Source: Moorella sp. Hama-1
Lineage (GTDB): Bacteria; Bacillota; DSM-521; Neomoorellales; Neomoorellaceae
Assembly: GCF_023734095.1 (NCBI RefSeq)
Contig: NZ_AP024620.1
Location: 2,042,501-2,106,500 of the forward strand
Reading direction: 5' to 3'
Length of the DNA: 64,000 nt
Shown in pieces: positions 1-8,658 of this stretch; the stretch's first letter is position 1, and the number at the start of each line of letters is the position of its first letter. Below the pieces are notes generated by a model, which was not told the origin of the DNA, made no database searches, and worked only from the letters and a program-made list of their open reading frames with translations. The translations under genes and the position numbers were made by a program.

Positions 1-806
1 ATGCCGGCCTCCATGGCTGCCGCAACTGCTGCCGGGGTTACCCCATCGATCACCACCTCCAGGACGGCATTGACTTCGGGGGGCAGAAGGGTGCTGGGGA
101 CCAGGCCCCTGAGGGTAGGACAGAAAGATACATTGGTGGAAGCATTGAGAAATTTATACCGGGAGCCTACCTGGCTGCCGCTGCGTACTATCCCCCCCGG
201 AAAAGGCAGGATGACGCCCCGCAAAGACCTAATGGCGGCGGCAGCAGCTTCGGCTGCTTCCAGGGCCGCCCCGGCCGTCCCGGCCAGGATAAGAAAATTC
301 CCCCCGCCGACAGCCTTAACGACTGTAAAATCCTCCTGAACAAGGAATTCGCCTTCCATAACCGGAATTCGCCAGAAGCGTTTGCCGTCGATAACTTTAC
401 TGGCCTGGTAACCGTCGCCGAAAAAGCGCAGTTTTTTGCCGATACTTAACTTGGCCGGAGATCCTTCCCCGTCTCCCGCCGCTGCAATCCGGCCGTCATA
501 GCACGCTGTTGTGGGGGTTGTCATCACCGCCTGGCCGATACGGTTAATAAGTTGCTTTTCCATAGCGTCTTTGGAAGTAGTGAAAAAGAGGCAATCAATC
601 CCCGGCCGGCCATCGGGGGTCGCAGGTGAGGGACCCTCAATGCCGGCTTCGACCCCGCACCCGATGACGGAGGTGGCAAAACCGGTAGCCGCCACAGCAG
701 CCTCACGGGCCCATTTCTCATTGATAGCCGTAATGGTGACCCGTGTACCGTACATGGTGAAGGCCTCGGCAAAGGTATCCTCGATTTCTACCCCATTTAA
801 GCGCAT
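1..806 (-). CDS. ftr: Formylmethanofuran:tetrahydromethanopterin formyltransferase, C-terminus cut by window edge
   Basis: Transfers the formyl group between formylmethanofuran and H4MPT in the cytoplasm; called Ftr in methanogens and FhcD in methylotrophs. I translated it by hand because it runs off the left edge: about 268 residues are visible of the roughly 300 usual. It begins MRLNGVEIEDTFAEAF and keeps the family blocks ATGFATSVIGCGVEAGIEGP, TPDGRPGID, RIGQAVMTTPT, FFGDGYQ, VMEGEFLVQEDF, FPGGIVRSGSQVGS and FLNASTNVSFCPTL. The ATG overlaps the end of fwdA by 10 bp, so the two are translationally coupled. A subunit C gene probably follows outside the window. Family assignment is firm; the physiological direction is not known. 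Confidence 0.93.
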   Translation of the reverse strand, partial: MRLNGVEIEDTFAEAFTMYGTRVTITAINEKWAREAAVAATGFATSVIGCGVEAGIEGPSPATPDGRPGIDCLFFTTSKDAMEKQLINRIGQAVMTTPTTACYDGRIAAAGDGEGSPAKLSIGKKLRFFGDGYQASKVIDGKRFWRIPVMEGEFLVQEDFTVVKAVGGGNFLILAGTAGAALEAAEAAAAAIRSLRGVILPFPGGIVRSGSQVGSRYKFLNASTNVSFCPTLRGLVPSTLLPPEVNAVLEVVIDGVTPAAVAAAMEAG

Positions 807-2446
807 GGGACCACCTCCGGGTTGGCTACATACTCGTCTTCCACGCCATAATTGGCCAGGGAAACAGTGTAGAATTCAGCGAAATCCCGCTGTAGTTCCA
901 TCGGCAAGGTCGAGGGTGCGGGAGGGGCGACCATGAGGGTCCTGCCGGAGGCACCGGCCACGATCTGGCCTTCCCGGATGATAAGTTTACCGCCCTTAAG
1001 GACATATGCTGCCCTGGCGAACATGGCTTGCTTATCCCTCTGGGGACGATAAATGGCAATATCGGCGTCGGCGCCAGGACCAAGATGCCCCTTCCGGGTC
1101 AAGCCCAGGGCCCGGGCAGGGCCGGCGCGGGTAATGATGGCGATTTCCTCCAGGGTATACTCGCGGTTAAGTTCCGCCAGGCAGGTGTAGCGCTGCACCC
1201 GGGGATTGAGTTTCGCCAGCCATTCCCGGCGGTAATCAGCATCCATAAGCAGATGGATGATCTGGGGATAGGCTGTGAACGGCCCGGCATTGGGGTGGTC
1301 GGTGGTAAGGAAAATTTGCCACGGGTTAGTCACCAGCAAAAGCAGTTCCAGGCCGATGGCCCACTGCACGGCGTTGACCAGGACCTCAGGGCGGTAGTTC
1401 AGGGGAACAACTCCCGATCCGCTTTCCATCTCGATATCGCAGTTGCTCCATTTATTACCTGTTAACCGGTGCAGGTTAAACTGCATGGGGGCGTCGGCCG
1501 TCATGGTAGTAGCCGGTCCGAAGACAATCTGACCTGCATCGCAGGTAAATTCCGGGTGCTGGTTGAGATATTCCGCTACCTGGGGCGCTGCCGACCGGAT
1601 ACCGCCCTTTTTGGTAGCAGCGTAGGAGTGAAATTGCAAATGCGTGAAATGCACCCGGTGGCCGGACAAAAAACGCATCGTTTCCAGGGTGGTCCGGAAA
1701 TTACCCGCCTGGCCGAGATGGTTGGCATGCAGGTGCAGGGAGTGGGGCAGCCGGAGATCTTCCACTGCTTCTACCAGCACCTCTAAAATCCGACGCGGCG
1801 TAACGCCGAAGGGGGGTACGGGCGTATCCAGATCGACTTCGCCCCGGCCCCATTTCCAGTTTTCTACACCCCCGGGGTTGACTGCTTTAACGGCGTAGCC
1901 CTTGCTCGCGCGCAGCAGCCAGGCCACCAGGTCCCGCGTCTGTTCCCGCCGGCGCGGGGCATCGACGTCGCTAATAGTTTTCATCACCAGGTAGTTGTTG
2001 CCCATCAGCGTATAAAACCCCGTATCGAGGAGGGGCATATCCCGGAGTTCCTCATGGACATGGCGCGCCTCGAGGGGAGGTGCGGCAGCTTCGAAGGCGG
2101 TAGTGTAGCCCATCGTGGCATACAGGTAACCGGTATAAAAAGAGGTTGGCGTGGTACAGCCGCTGCCGGAACGGGTCCGGGAAGTCCTGGCCCTAAAATG
2201 CTCATAGTGATCTTCCGGGCATAACAGGCGGCCGCTGTTAACCTTCGGGCCGGCGATGTGGCTGTGGATCTCAACGCCGCCAGGCATGACGACCAGGCCC
2301 GAGGCATCAATTATGTCTATGGGGCTGCCCGCAGACTCGCGGTCGGGACCGGCCACAATCTTATCGCCTTCGATATAGATGTCCTTAACGGCCCCTTTTA
2401 TACCGTTAGCAGGATCATAGACCTGGCCGTTAGCGATTTTGATCAC
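797..2446 (-). CDS. fwdA: Formylmethanofuran dehydrogenase subunit A (amidohydrolase-type)
   Basis: FwdA/FhcA is the binuclear-metal amidohydrolase subunit that interconverts formate and formylmethanofuran. The 549-residue length is normal. The metal-site motifs are visible: GGVEIHSHIAGPKVNSGRL near residue 58, PEDH shortly after, the region with the lysine expected to be carboxylated (GYAVKAVNPGG, about residue 185), LHANHLGQ, THLQFHSY and the aspartate in TTDHPNAGPF (about residue 383). It overlaps fwdB by 17 bp and ftr by 10 bp, so it lies in a tight operon. Methylotrophic bacteria use FhcA as a hydrolase. Here the redox-type subunits B and D next door argue for the archaeal dehydrogenase form. 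Confidence 0.95.
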   Translation of the reverse strand: MIKIANGQVYDPANGIKGAVKDIYIEGDKIVAGPDRESAGSPIDIIDASGLVVMPGGVEIHSHIAGPKVNSGRLLCPEDHYEHFRARTSRTRSGSGCTTPTSFYTGYLYATMGYTTAFEAAAPPLEARHVHEELRDMPLLDTGFYTLMGNNYLVMKTISDVDAPRRREQTRDLVAWLLRASKGYAVKAVNPGGVENWKWGRGEVDLDTPVPPFGVTPRRILEVLVEAVEDLRLPHSLHLHANHLGQAGNFRTTLETMRFLSGHRVHFTHLQFHSYAATKKGGIRSAAPQVAEYLNQHPEFTCDAGQIVFGPATTMTADAPMQFNLHRLTGNKWSNCDIEMESGSGVVPLNYRPEVLVNAVQWAIGLELLLLVTNPWQIFLTTDHPNAGPFTAYPQIIHLLMDADYRREWLAKLNPRVQRYTCLAELNREYTLEEIAIITRAGPARALGLTRKGHLGPGADADIAIYRPQRDKQAMFARAAYVLKGGKLIIREGQIVAGASGRTLMVAPPAPSTLPMELQRDFAEFYTVSLANYGVEDEYVANPEVVPCA

Positions 2447-3725
2447 GGGCTACTCTCTCCTTTAGCCATCGTAATACCTCTTCATCCGATGGAGAGGGAT
2501 AGTCAACCAGTTTCTTCAGGTGCAGGGGAACATTGTCCATGCGGTAGAAAGTGCCTGTCACCCCCACCCCCGCCGGGGATACCGGGATAACGACCCGGGC
2601 CCAGGGGGTTGTCAGGTTGCGATGGGGCTCCAGGACAACTGTCGGTATCCGCCGCAAATATTCCACCGCGGCCCCGGGCAGGTGGGCGCCGGGGTCGGTA
2701 GCGACGATCAGCGCAGCATCCACTTCCCGGCGTCCCAGCATATCCACAACGCTAAACTCACCGGGATTGTAACGCGGGTAACCCCGGCTCAAGTTAACGG
2801 CGAAGGGATAACCGGTCTGCCAGGTCAGCACGTGATTGCTGCCGGTAACATTACCGTGACCGCGCATGGGGATGGCATAAAAGCGGGTATATTCGTTCAG
2901 CTCCTGGACCAGGGTCAGGAGCAGTTCTGTATTTAATTCCCTGCCGCGGCTCATCGTTAAACCGATACCGAAAAAGACAACCCCATATTGACAGGTTTTC
3001 ATTAATTGGGCCAGTTCTCCCCAGGCGGCCAGGGGAATGCCGGCGATAGAGCCGGTGCCCTTCCCCGGCCCGTTTAACGGCAGCCCTTTAACCAGGGCGC
3101 GCAGGATCGTCAAGGCTTCGAAGTCACGACCCGCCTGAACCTGGAGAAAAGTATCGGCGGCCCGGGCCGTAGGCGTGGGCCTGATGTCGATGACTACAAT
3201 TTTTTTACCCTGGCGCCCGGTGGAGGTAAAGAGTCCCCTGGCCAGGGCGGAATAACGGCTAAAATGGCGCATGTGGGCCTCCAGGGGATTACAACCCCAA
3301 AAAATTAAGAGATCGGCCCGGTTTTTCACTTCTCCCAGCGTACATGAGGCCAGCCCTACCTGCTGGCGGGCGATAACGCCCGGCCCGTGTCAATACGAAG
3401 CCGGGTTATCAATGGTAGCACCGATGAGATCGGCAAGGGCTACGGCCTCGCGTTGCGCTTCGGTAGTGGTGCTGCTCAAGCCATAGATCAAAGGAAACCT
3501 GGCCTGGCTTAATATCCGGGCGGCCGCCTCCAGGGCTTCCTCTAGGGAAGCCGGTTGCCCGTTAACTGTTACAGCGCCCAAATTTTTCTGGGCATGCAGA
3601 AGTTTGTTCCTGCCGATGGCGCAGGCCCGTTTGACCTTCTTAATTTGATTATTTTCCACTTCAACCTCAAGGTCGTCGCACAGGCAACTGCAAAAGGTAC
3701 AGACTACATTTTGAATGCTGCTCAT
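2430..3725 (-). CDS. fwdB: Formylmethanofuran dehydrogenase subunit B, probable selenoprotein (UGA at 3390-3392)
   Basis: This is the molybdopterin catalytic subunit that reduces CO2 to formate or oxidises formate. Two open segments (3390-3725 and 2430-3389) lie in one frame, separated by a single TGA at codon 112. Reading through gives 431 residues, the family length. The TGA sits in PASY-U-HGPGV, where archaeal FwdB has catalytic Cys or Sec in front of HGP. The N-terminus carries a 4Fe-4S motif (CTFCSCLCDD, with a further Cys in RACAIGRNK). The downstream half (FWGCNPLEAHMRHFSRY, PMRGHGNVTGSNHV) is intact. Bacterial Fhc B subunits of methylotrophs usually lack a working active site, so this one looks archaeal-type. 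A pseudogene is unlikely because nothing else is damaged. Confidence 0.9.
3349..3392 (-). promoter_or_regulatory. Candidate bacterial SECIS element of fwdB
   Basis: Directly after the in-frame UGA (3392-3390) the mRNA reads CACGGGCC, resembling the start of the E. coli fdhF context. Twenty-two bases on, a perfect 6-bp stem GCCAGC/GCTGGC (3367-3362 with 3354-3349) closes a 7-base loop AGGUAGG. That loop resembles the AGGU loop of the fdhF SECIS. A competing hairpin GGGCG/CGCCC lies at 3381-3368. The loop begins 28 bases after UGA, longer than in fdhF but plausible for a SelB target. The fold is by eye only. Confidence 0.65.
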
Positions 3726-4102
3726 TTTGCTTTCTCCCCCCTTCCGTAGGTTGCGAGATTCTGATCTTGCAAAGGCTCAAGCTTTACTTCCAGCCCCTTA
3801 AAGTCAGGTACCCCGGTCCCTTGCGTATCAGTACCGATAACCTGGTTGGCCACAGGCCCCAGGGGAAGAAAAAACAGGCCCCCCGGCACTTCGGCCGTCC
3901 GGCAGGTTACGATGGCTTCGCCGTAAGTGCTGGTTAAACGCACCCGGTCACCAGGTTCCACGCCCAGGGCAGTCAAATCGTCCGGGTTTATTTGCAACGT
4001 GGCAACCTCCTCCTGGTACTCCGGACTGCTTTTATCGCTGACCATGGCTATTCCTTGCCTGGCAGTCCGGACAGTAATCAATAAGCCACAGATGTTCGAC
4101 AA
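3722..4102 (-). CDS. fwdD: Formylmethanofuran dehydrogenase subunit D (molybdopterin dinucleotide-binding)
   Basis: A 126-residue protein matching the C-terminal molybdopterin-dinucleotide-binding beta-barrel domain that is a separate subunit in archaeal formylmethanofuran dehydrogenases. Characteristic segments are LQINPDDLTALGVEPGDRVRLTSTYGEAIV and GGLFFLPLGPVANQVIG. The last of these, with N near the end, contacts the cofactor in the family. Its stop overlaps the fwdB start by 4 bp (ATGA type) and its start overlaps the ATP-grasp gene by 25 bp. Methylotroph fhc clusters normally lack this subunit, so its presence supports a true redox enzyme with a Mo or W cofactor. Confidence 0.88.
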   Translation of the reverse strand: MSNICGLLITVRTARQGIAMVSDKSSPEYQEEVATLQINPDDLTALGVEPGDRVRLTSTYGEAIVTCRTAEVPGGLFFLPLGPVANQVIGTDTQGTGVPDFKGLEVKLEPLQDQNLATYGRGEKAK

Positions 4103-5373
4103 TCGCCGTCACCTTCTCCTAAAATTCTCCGTGCCCAGGCAGCCCGGGAACCCAGTTGTTGCCGGCAAGAGTTTTCGCTGGCGGCCCGAACTATGACCGT
4201 GCAGACCGGCTGGCCGGCAGAGACCAGCGTTCCCGGCAGCGGGATATCGCGCATTCCCTGCCGGTAAAGAAGCCCGGGGCCTATGAGCGGTGCTACGGTA
4301 AAGGTCTTTTGCGCGTAGACGATGGCCTTTCCCCAAAAGTCGTACTGTACAGTGGGTCGGCAGGCGGGCCTTCCCCGGTCATTGCCCACGCCGCCTCCGG
4401 AAAAAATGAGCTCTGGATTTATTGCGTTCCCAAAACCGCAGGCAGCAATATGCCAGGCAAAAAGGGGCAGATTGAGCTTTTTTTCAATGAGTTCGACTGA
4501 GGCCGACCAGCGTGGATTAACTTCCAGAACCCAGATCCCCCTCGAATTAGCTATAAAATCAATTGTATTCAACCCTTTAAGGCCAAAGGTTGCTGTCAGG
4601 TGCCCGGCTATGCGGTTAAGAAGCCTTTCCAAAACCTGCATTCCGGGCCGAAAGGGAAGGACAAGGGGAACAATATTGCCGGCATAGACAAACGGGCGCG
4701 CCCCCGGTTCACCCGCTCCCACGAGCTGCCGGCTGGCACCGAGCAAGACGGCCCGCCGCCCATCGGCCAGAAAAGTAGCCGAACAAGGTATACCGGGAAT
4801 AAACTGTTGAATTATAAAACCCTCTTTGTCCTGCAAGGCCGTTAATTGGGACCTCGCCTTCACCGGCTCCCGGGATAACAGGCGAATACCGTGGCCGCCG
4901 CCACTGGCCAGGGGTTTCAGCAACCATTGCCTGCCTGTAGCCGGCATTAACCGGCGATCCGCCCTTGTAAAGGGAGGCATAGCAACATTTATCTGCGCCA
5001 GAGCCTTGCGGAGCAGCCAGGGATCTCGAACGCCTTTTAAGGCCGAGGGAGGGTTGCCTGCCAGCAGACCTCGTCTTTCCCAAAATCCCAGCCCTTCCGG
5101 GTGGTTGTCAGGCCCTGACGTATAAACCATTCCCTCGAAGGGATTATCACAGGTATCAATCGCCGGACCTCCGGGGACCAGAGTTATGCTCCTGGCTAGG
5201 GCGAGGAGGTTCTTTACCGAGGGCATAAGGCCAAGATCACTCTTCAAACCAAGCACCGGCCCCTGCTGGCGACTATCCCAGTCGCCATAATAGTCAAGGG
5301 CCAGTACATTAAAGCCGGCCTGAACGGCAGACTCCACCACGGCTCGAGAGCTTATGCCGACTATAAGGAACAA
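4078..5373 (-). CDS. ATP-grasp domain protein of the H4MPT C1 cluster
   Basis: A 431-residue protein with an N-terminal Rossmann-like pre-ATP-grasp segment (MFLIVGISSRAVVESAVQAG). The ATP-grasp core follows (about residues 130-310) with WLLKPLASGGGHGIRLL, a substrate-loop region FIIQQFIPG, and the Mg/ATP-binding IWVLEVNPRWSAS. ATP-grasp proteins of unknown exact substrate are conserved in bacterial methanopterin gene clusters and are thought to act in cofactor assembly. Its place between mtdB (6-bp gap) and fwdD (overlap) fits that. Whether it adds an amino acid to a methanofuran or H4MPT precursor is inference. Confidence 0.8.
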   Translation of the reverse strand: MFLIVGISSRAVVESAVQAGFNVLALDYYGDWDSRQQGPVLGLKSDLGLMPSVKNLLALARSITLVPGGPAIDTCDNPFEGMVYTSGPDNHPEGLGFWERRGLLAGNPPSALKGVRDPWLLRKALAQINVAMPPFTRADRRLMPATGRQWLLKPLASGGGHGIRLLSREPVKARSQLTALQDKEGFIIQQFIPGIPCSATFLADGRRAVLLGASRQLVGAGEPGARPFVYAGNIVPLVLPFRPGMQVLERLLNRIAGHLTATFGLKGLNTIDFIANSRGIWVLEVNPRWSASVELIEKKLNLPLFAWHIAACGFGNAINPELIFSGGGVGNDRGRPACRPTVQYDFWGKAIVYAQKTFTVAPLIGPGLLYRQGMRDIPLPGTLVSAGQPVCTVIVRAASENSCRQQLGSRAAWARRILGEGDGDCRTSVAY

Positions 5374-5379
5374 CCGAGT

Positions 5380-6243
5380 TCAGGCTCCCAACTCTTTGGT
5401 TAAAGTATAAATAGCTTCCAGGTCCAGAACCTGATCGTTACGTTGATATAAGGCCTGCAGGGCAGCACGATGGACCTTCATTTTTAAGTTGCCAATAGCA
5501 ATAGCCCCATAAACGATTTTCCCCTGCCTCTCCTTCCCGTCATCACCCACCTTAATGCCTTCAATGCCCAGGGGTTCCACAGCATTGATATCAGCCATGA
5601 TTTCCAGGCTCTCCTGTTGCGTCCAGGTGGCCTGGTCCAGTAACTGCACCCCCGGGCTGCCGCAGCAGACGGCGATATTGATCCCCTTTGCCAGGGCGGC
5701 ATTTGCATCCTGCTTCCCGGTAACCTGCAGGGGCTCTACCTCCACCCCTCCTTGTTGCTTAAGGTGCTGGCAAACTTCTTGAGCCCGTTCTAATTGGCGT
5801 GAAGATAGTAAGACCTGGCAGCCTTCTCGAAACAATAGTTTGGCAATCCTGGTGCCTACAGGGCCGGTGCCGGCAAGGACCAGGGCTTTCTTGCCGGTAA
5901 GGTTGCGCCCCCGCGCAATTTTTTGTACGGCTGCCGATGCCGTGGTATTGCAGCCGTTGGGATCAAACATCACCGCAACCCTCACCGGGCCGAAAAAGGT
6001 TTTTTGTACTTGGTCGAGGAGTTCCTCCGCCTCAACCACCCGGGTGCCGCCGATAAATATCGCTGAATGGCGTAAATCCTCCCCGCCGCGAGTAAACATA
6101 ACACCATAGACCAGGGGTGCTACTTCCGCCGGCGAAATCCCCCCGTAAGCCATGACGTGATCAACCCCGGCGTCATAGGCTACAACCTGATCAAAGACAC
6201 TGGCTCTAGTATCCCTCTCCAAATGGAGTAAAAGCTTTTTCAT
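5380..6243 (-). CDS. mtdB: NAD(P)-dependent methylene-H4MPT dehydrogenase (MtdA/MtdB family)
   Basis: Oxidises methylene-H4MPT to methenyl-H4MPT with NAD(P). The ATG at 6243 is chosen because the protein then starts MKKLLLHLERDTRASVFDQV, as in the family, with GGAGGAGG six bases upstream; an upstream in-frame extension has no family similarity. The product is 287 residues. Diagnostic blocks are YDAGVDHVMAYGG, VMFTRGGEDLRHSAIFIGG, FFGPVRVAVMFDPNGCNTTA, the nucleotide-binding VLAGTGPVGTRIAKLL, and EIMADINAVEPLGIEG near the end. It is the bacterial enzyme type rather than the F420-dependent archaeal Mtd. Choice between MtdA and MtdB cannot be made by eye. Confidence 0.9.
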   Translation of the reverse strand: MKKLLLHLERDTRASVFDQVVAYDAGVDHVMAYGGISPAEVAPLVYGVMFTRGGEDLRHSAIFIGGTRVVEAEELLDQVQKTFFGPVRVAVMFDPNGCNTTASAAVQKIARGRNLTGKKALVLAGTGPVGTRIAKLLFREGCQVLLSSRQLERAQEVCQHLKQQGGVEVEPLQVTGKQDANAALAKGINIAVCCGSPGVQLLDQATWTQQESLEIMADINAVEPLGIEGIKVGDDGKERQGKIVYGAIAIGNLKMKVHRAALQALYQRNDQVLDLEAIYTLTKELGA

Positions 6244-6614
6244 TGTCAACCTCCTCCGAAAATAGCATTCTACCAAAAATGGTTGCAATTTATAGTAACT
6301 GCTGCGGGGCTGGCGGGCACAGGCTTCAGGCTCCGGTGGTTCTCGGCGAGCAAACTTAGCGCTCAGCCTTCCTCGGCGGCGGGGGTGGCAGAACTCTGTT
6401 CTTTTGATCAAATATGACGGGGAGTGCTACTACTCAATCCTGAAGCCACGTTACGATCCCCATCCCGTTCACCGCCGCCTTGGTGCGGCTTCGCTGAGTT
6501 TGCTCTGCGCCTCGAACCAAGTCGCCTTCAACCTGTACCCGCCAACCCCTGTCTCCACCTGCATTTTCATCTTTCGTAGCGGGGGCTTCAACCCCCATGA
6601 GGGGTTCCTCCATT
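6244..6614. repeat. Intergenic stretch with repeat family A and a piece of repeat B
   Basis: The 371 bases between mtdB and the DUF447 gene contain no convincing gene. From about 6494 to 6548 the sequence TCGCTGAGTTTGCTC ... CTCGAACCAAGTCGCC ... CCTGTACCC repeats with changes at 20128-20169 and 56367-56427 (family A). The end at 6575-6605, with CCCCCATGAGGGG and TTCCTCC, resembles the end of repeat family B at 17870-17889 and 32910-32930. It interrupts an otherwise tight operon. Confidence 0.6.
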
Positions 6615-7253
6615 TCAAGGCAAGGAGATGCCTTGCTCCTGCAAAAATTCACGGATAAGGTTGTAAGCCTGCATCTCCCGCACCCCGCCGGTCTTGTTGA
6701 CTAGCTCCCGCCAGTAAGGCCAGTTTCTTGCCAGCCATTCGGTTTCAATATATTGCCATCGGGTCGCGGCGATGGCGGCCTCCAGTACGGCCATCCGGGC
6801 GCGACAGAAACCGTAAACACCGGTTTCTGCTTCGCAATGCAGGATTTCCGCCTCAACCACAGCCGGTTCGATAGCAGCGTCAAAAGTAGTTACCCTGAAC
6901 TCCCAGAAAGCGCCGGCACCTGCCAGCCGCGGCGGCCGGACCTGCCGGGACTGTGAATACGGAGGGCAGGAAGAAAAAAGGGCCGTCTCCACAAAGAGCA
7001 AGACGTCATCCGTAAAGCAGATTACCCCCTCCCTCGTTGCATACAAATTCTTATAGGTTTGCGAACTGCTATAGGGTCGCAGGCGAAACCCCGGCCGGGT
7101 ATCCCCCGCAGGACCCCTTTGCTCCCGGGGAGCGCTCCGGGGAAAATCATTGCCTTCCTTGCCGGGAGTTTGCTGGAGCAGGTGGACCCCCATGGGAGCA
7201 AAATTGATTGCGCCTGCAGGGCTGATCGTAGAAACTATCGCCTCGAGGATCAT
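6615..7253 (-). CDS. DUF447 family protein of the methanopterin cluster
   Basis: A 212-residue protein of the DUF447 family, found in methanogens and in bacteria with H4MPT-linked C1 metabolism; its reaction is not established, although a flavin-reductase-like fold has been suggested for such proteins. It starts MILEAIVSTISPAGAINFAPMGVH, typical of the family, and continues with CFTDDVLLFVETAL, FWEFRV and a C-terminal helical part VYGFCRARMAVLEAAIAATR. The ATG at 7253 overlaps the previous stop in an ATGA arrangement, which decides the start over an upstream in-frame ATG. Operon membership suggests a role in cofactor synthesis or protection. Confidence 0.82.
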   Translation of the reverse strand: MILEAIVSTISPAGAINFAPMGVHLLQQTPGKEGNDFPRSAPREQRGPAGDTRPGFRLRPYSSSQTYKNLYATREGVICFTDDVLLFVETALFSSCPPYSQSRQVRPPRLAGAGAFWEFRVTTFDAAIEPAVVEAEILHCEAETGVYGFCRARMAVLEAAIAATRWQYIETEWLARNWPYWRELVNKTGGVREMQAYNLIREFLQEQGISLP

Positions 7254-8632
7254 CTTTGGTCCCGCTCCCCGGCCGCGTCGGCGTTCATATAGCCCCACCG
7301 CAAGGGAAAATCCTGCCGGTACCTCTTCCCCAGCCGGGCGGCGAGCTCAGCTTTATCCAGTTCTCGCCCCAGGTAAAAAGCGTGGGCGGGATCAGTCACC
7401 GGTAGCCGGGCAATAAGTTCTTCGGCGCTGGTACCGCGGAGGAAAAGACGGTTATTAAACACATAAATATACCGGCCGGCCACAAAAATCCGGAAGTTTT
7501 TATCTTTAATTTGAGCCTGCATCTCGCGCAGCTCGGTTTCGGTGAAAAGATTGCTCCGGGGGTCTTTAATGGTTAAAAGCCCGTCGTCCAGATGTTTAGG
7601 CAGGCGCCCCTGCGCCAGCGCCCGCTGCATAAGCCTGCGAGCCAGGTCGACCTCTTTAACGGCACCAGCAGCCCGGTGACTGACTTCGGTGGTAAGGACA
7701 TAATCGATATTCAATTCCGTGGCCAAACCCACCAGGAGGGCATTGATACCCGTACTATCGGCATCCACCAGCTCAGTAACATTGCCCAGGCCCATAAGCA
7801 CCGCCCGGTCCGGGAACCTTTTTCTCACTTCCACGTAGCGGCTGATCCCCTCCGCCAGTCCCAGGGTCAACGGCGGCAGGATGGGGTCAATGACATAGGG
7901 CCGGCCCCAGCGCTCCATTTGTTCGATGTTGCGGTACAGGGAAGGCAACCCCTCACCTTCATCGGGGATTATTACGGCAGGACACTCCAGTTCTTTAGCC
8001 AGCTCCAGGTTCTCGGAGTTGAGGCTTAAGACCAGATCCACTCCCGCTTTATTGGCATCGCGAATGTCCTCGGCCCGGTGACTGTCTACGCTGACGGTGA
8101 ACCCTTCTGCTTTTAAGGCCCGCACCGCTTCCCCCAGGTGGGGGAAAGATTGGTCTACATCACAGCCAATATCAATGATATCGGCCCCGCCCTGCCGGTA
8201 GTAACGCGCCCGTTCCACTATTTGCGGCAGGGTCAAGCCGGAGGCTGCCACTATTTCCGCCAGGATTTTGAGCCGCGGCCCGGGACCGGCTTCTTCCGCC
8301 GGAGGAGCGTGGATAGCACCGGGCGTTTTGTACCCGATTAAGCAGGCGGGCAGGTCTTCTAGGTCCGCGGGACCCCGCAGCACCCGGCAGCCTGTGGCTG
8401 CGGTAATGCATTCCAGGGGGCCCTGACACAGGCCGGGGATGATTATTATTTCCGCGCCGGTCTCCTCCCGCACTCCCTGGAGATGCCGGCTGATATACTC
8501 TGTAGTCATCAATGCCGCTACCGATCGCGGCAACACTTTTATGACCCAGCCTCCCGGTAGCTCGAGACCCGCAACGACCTTTTCCAGAGCCCTGCAGGCT
8601 AATTTTCCCGTCACCAGCAAGTACCTGGCCAT
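7250..8632 (-). CDS. Dihydropteroate-synthase-like protein (TIGR00284/DUF6513 type)
   Basis: A 460-residue protein with an N-terminal domain of about 120 residues (MARYLLVTGKLACRALEKVV ... IIIPGLCQGP) followed by a pterin-binding TIM-barrel: LKILAEIVAASGLTLPQI, ADIIDIGCDVDQSFPHL, VSVDSHRAEDIRDANKAGVDLVLSLNSEN, and RPYVIDPILPP. Proteins of this form occur in methanogens and in H4MPT-using methylotrophs and are believed to join the pterin to RFA-phosphate in methanopterin synthesis. It overlaps the DUF447 gene by 4 bp and is 26 bp downstream of the flavoprotein gene. The exact step is inferred from family context. Confidence 0.87.
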   Translation of the reverse strand: MARYLLVTGKLACRALEKVVAGLELPGGWVIKVLPRSVAALMTTEYISRHLQGVREETGAEIIIIPGLCQGPLECITAATGCRVLRGPADLEDLPACLIGYKTPGAIHAPPAEEAGPGPRLKILAEIVAASGLTLPQIVERARYYRQGGADIIDIGCDVDQSFPHLGEAVRALKAEGFTVSVDSHRAEDIRDANKAGVDLVLSLNSENLELAKELECPAVIIPDEGEGLPSLYRNIEQMERWGRPYVIDPILPPLTLGLAEGISRYVEVRKRFPDRAVLMGLGNVTELVDADSTGINALLVGLATELNIDYVLTTEVSHRAAGAVKEVDLARRLMQRALAQGRLPKHLDDGLLTIKDPRSNLFTETELREMQAQIKDKNFRIFVAGRYIYVFNNRLFLRGTSAEELIARLPVTDPAHAFYLGRELDKAELAARLGKRYRQDFPLRWGYMNADAAGERDQR

Positions 8633-8658
8633 AGGATTAACCCTCCCTCGCTACCAGG

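Noticed and set aside
3390-3392. TGA in fwdB as a nonsense mutation or sequencing error
   Set aside because: It falls on the known Cys/Sec catalytic position, both flanks stay in frame and conserved, and a SECIS-like hairpin follows.
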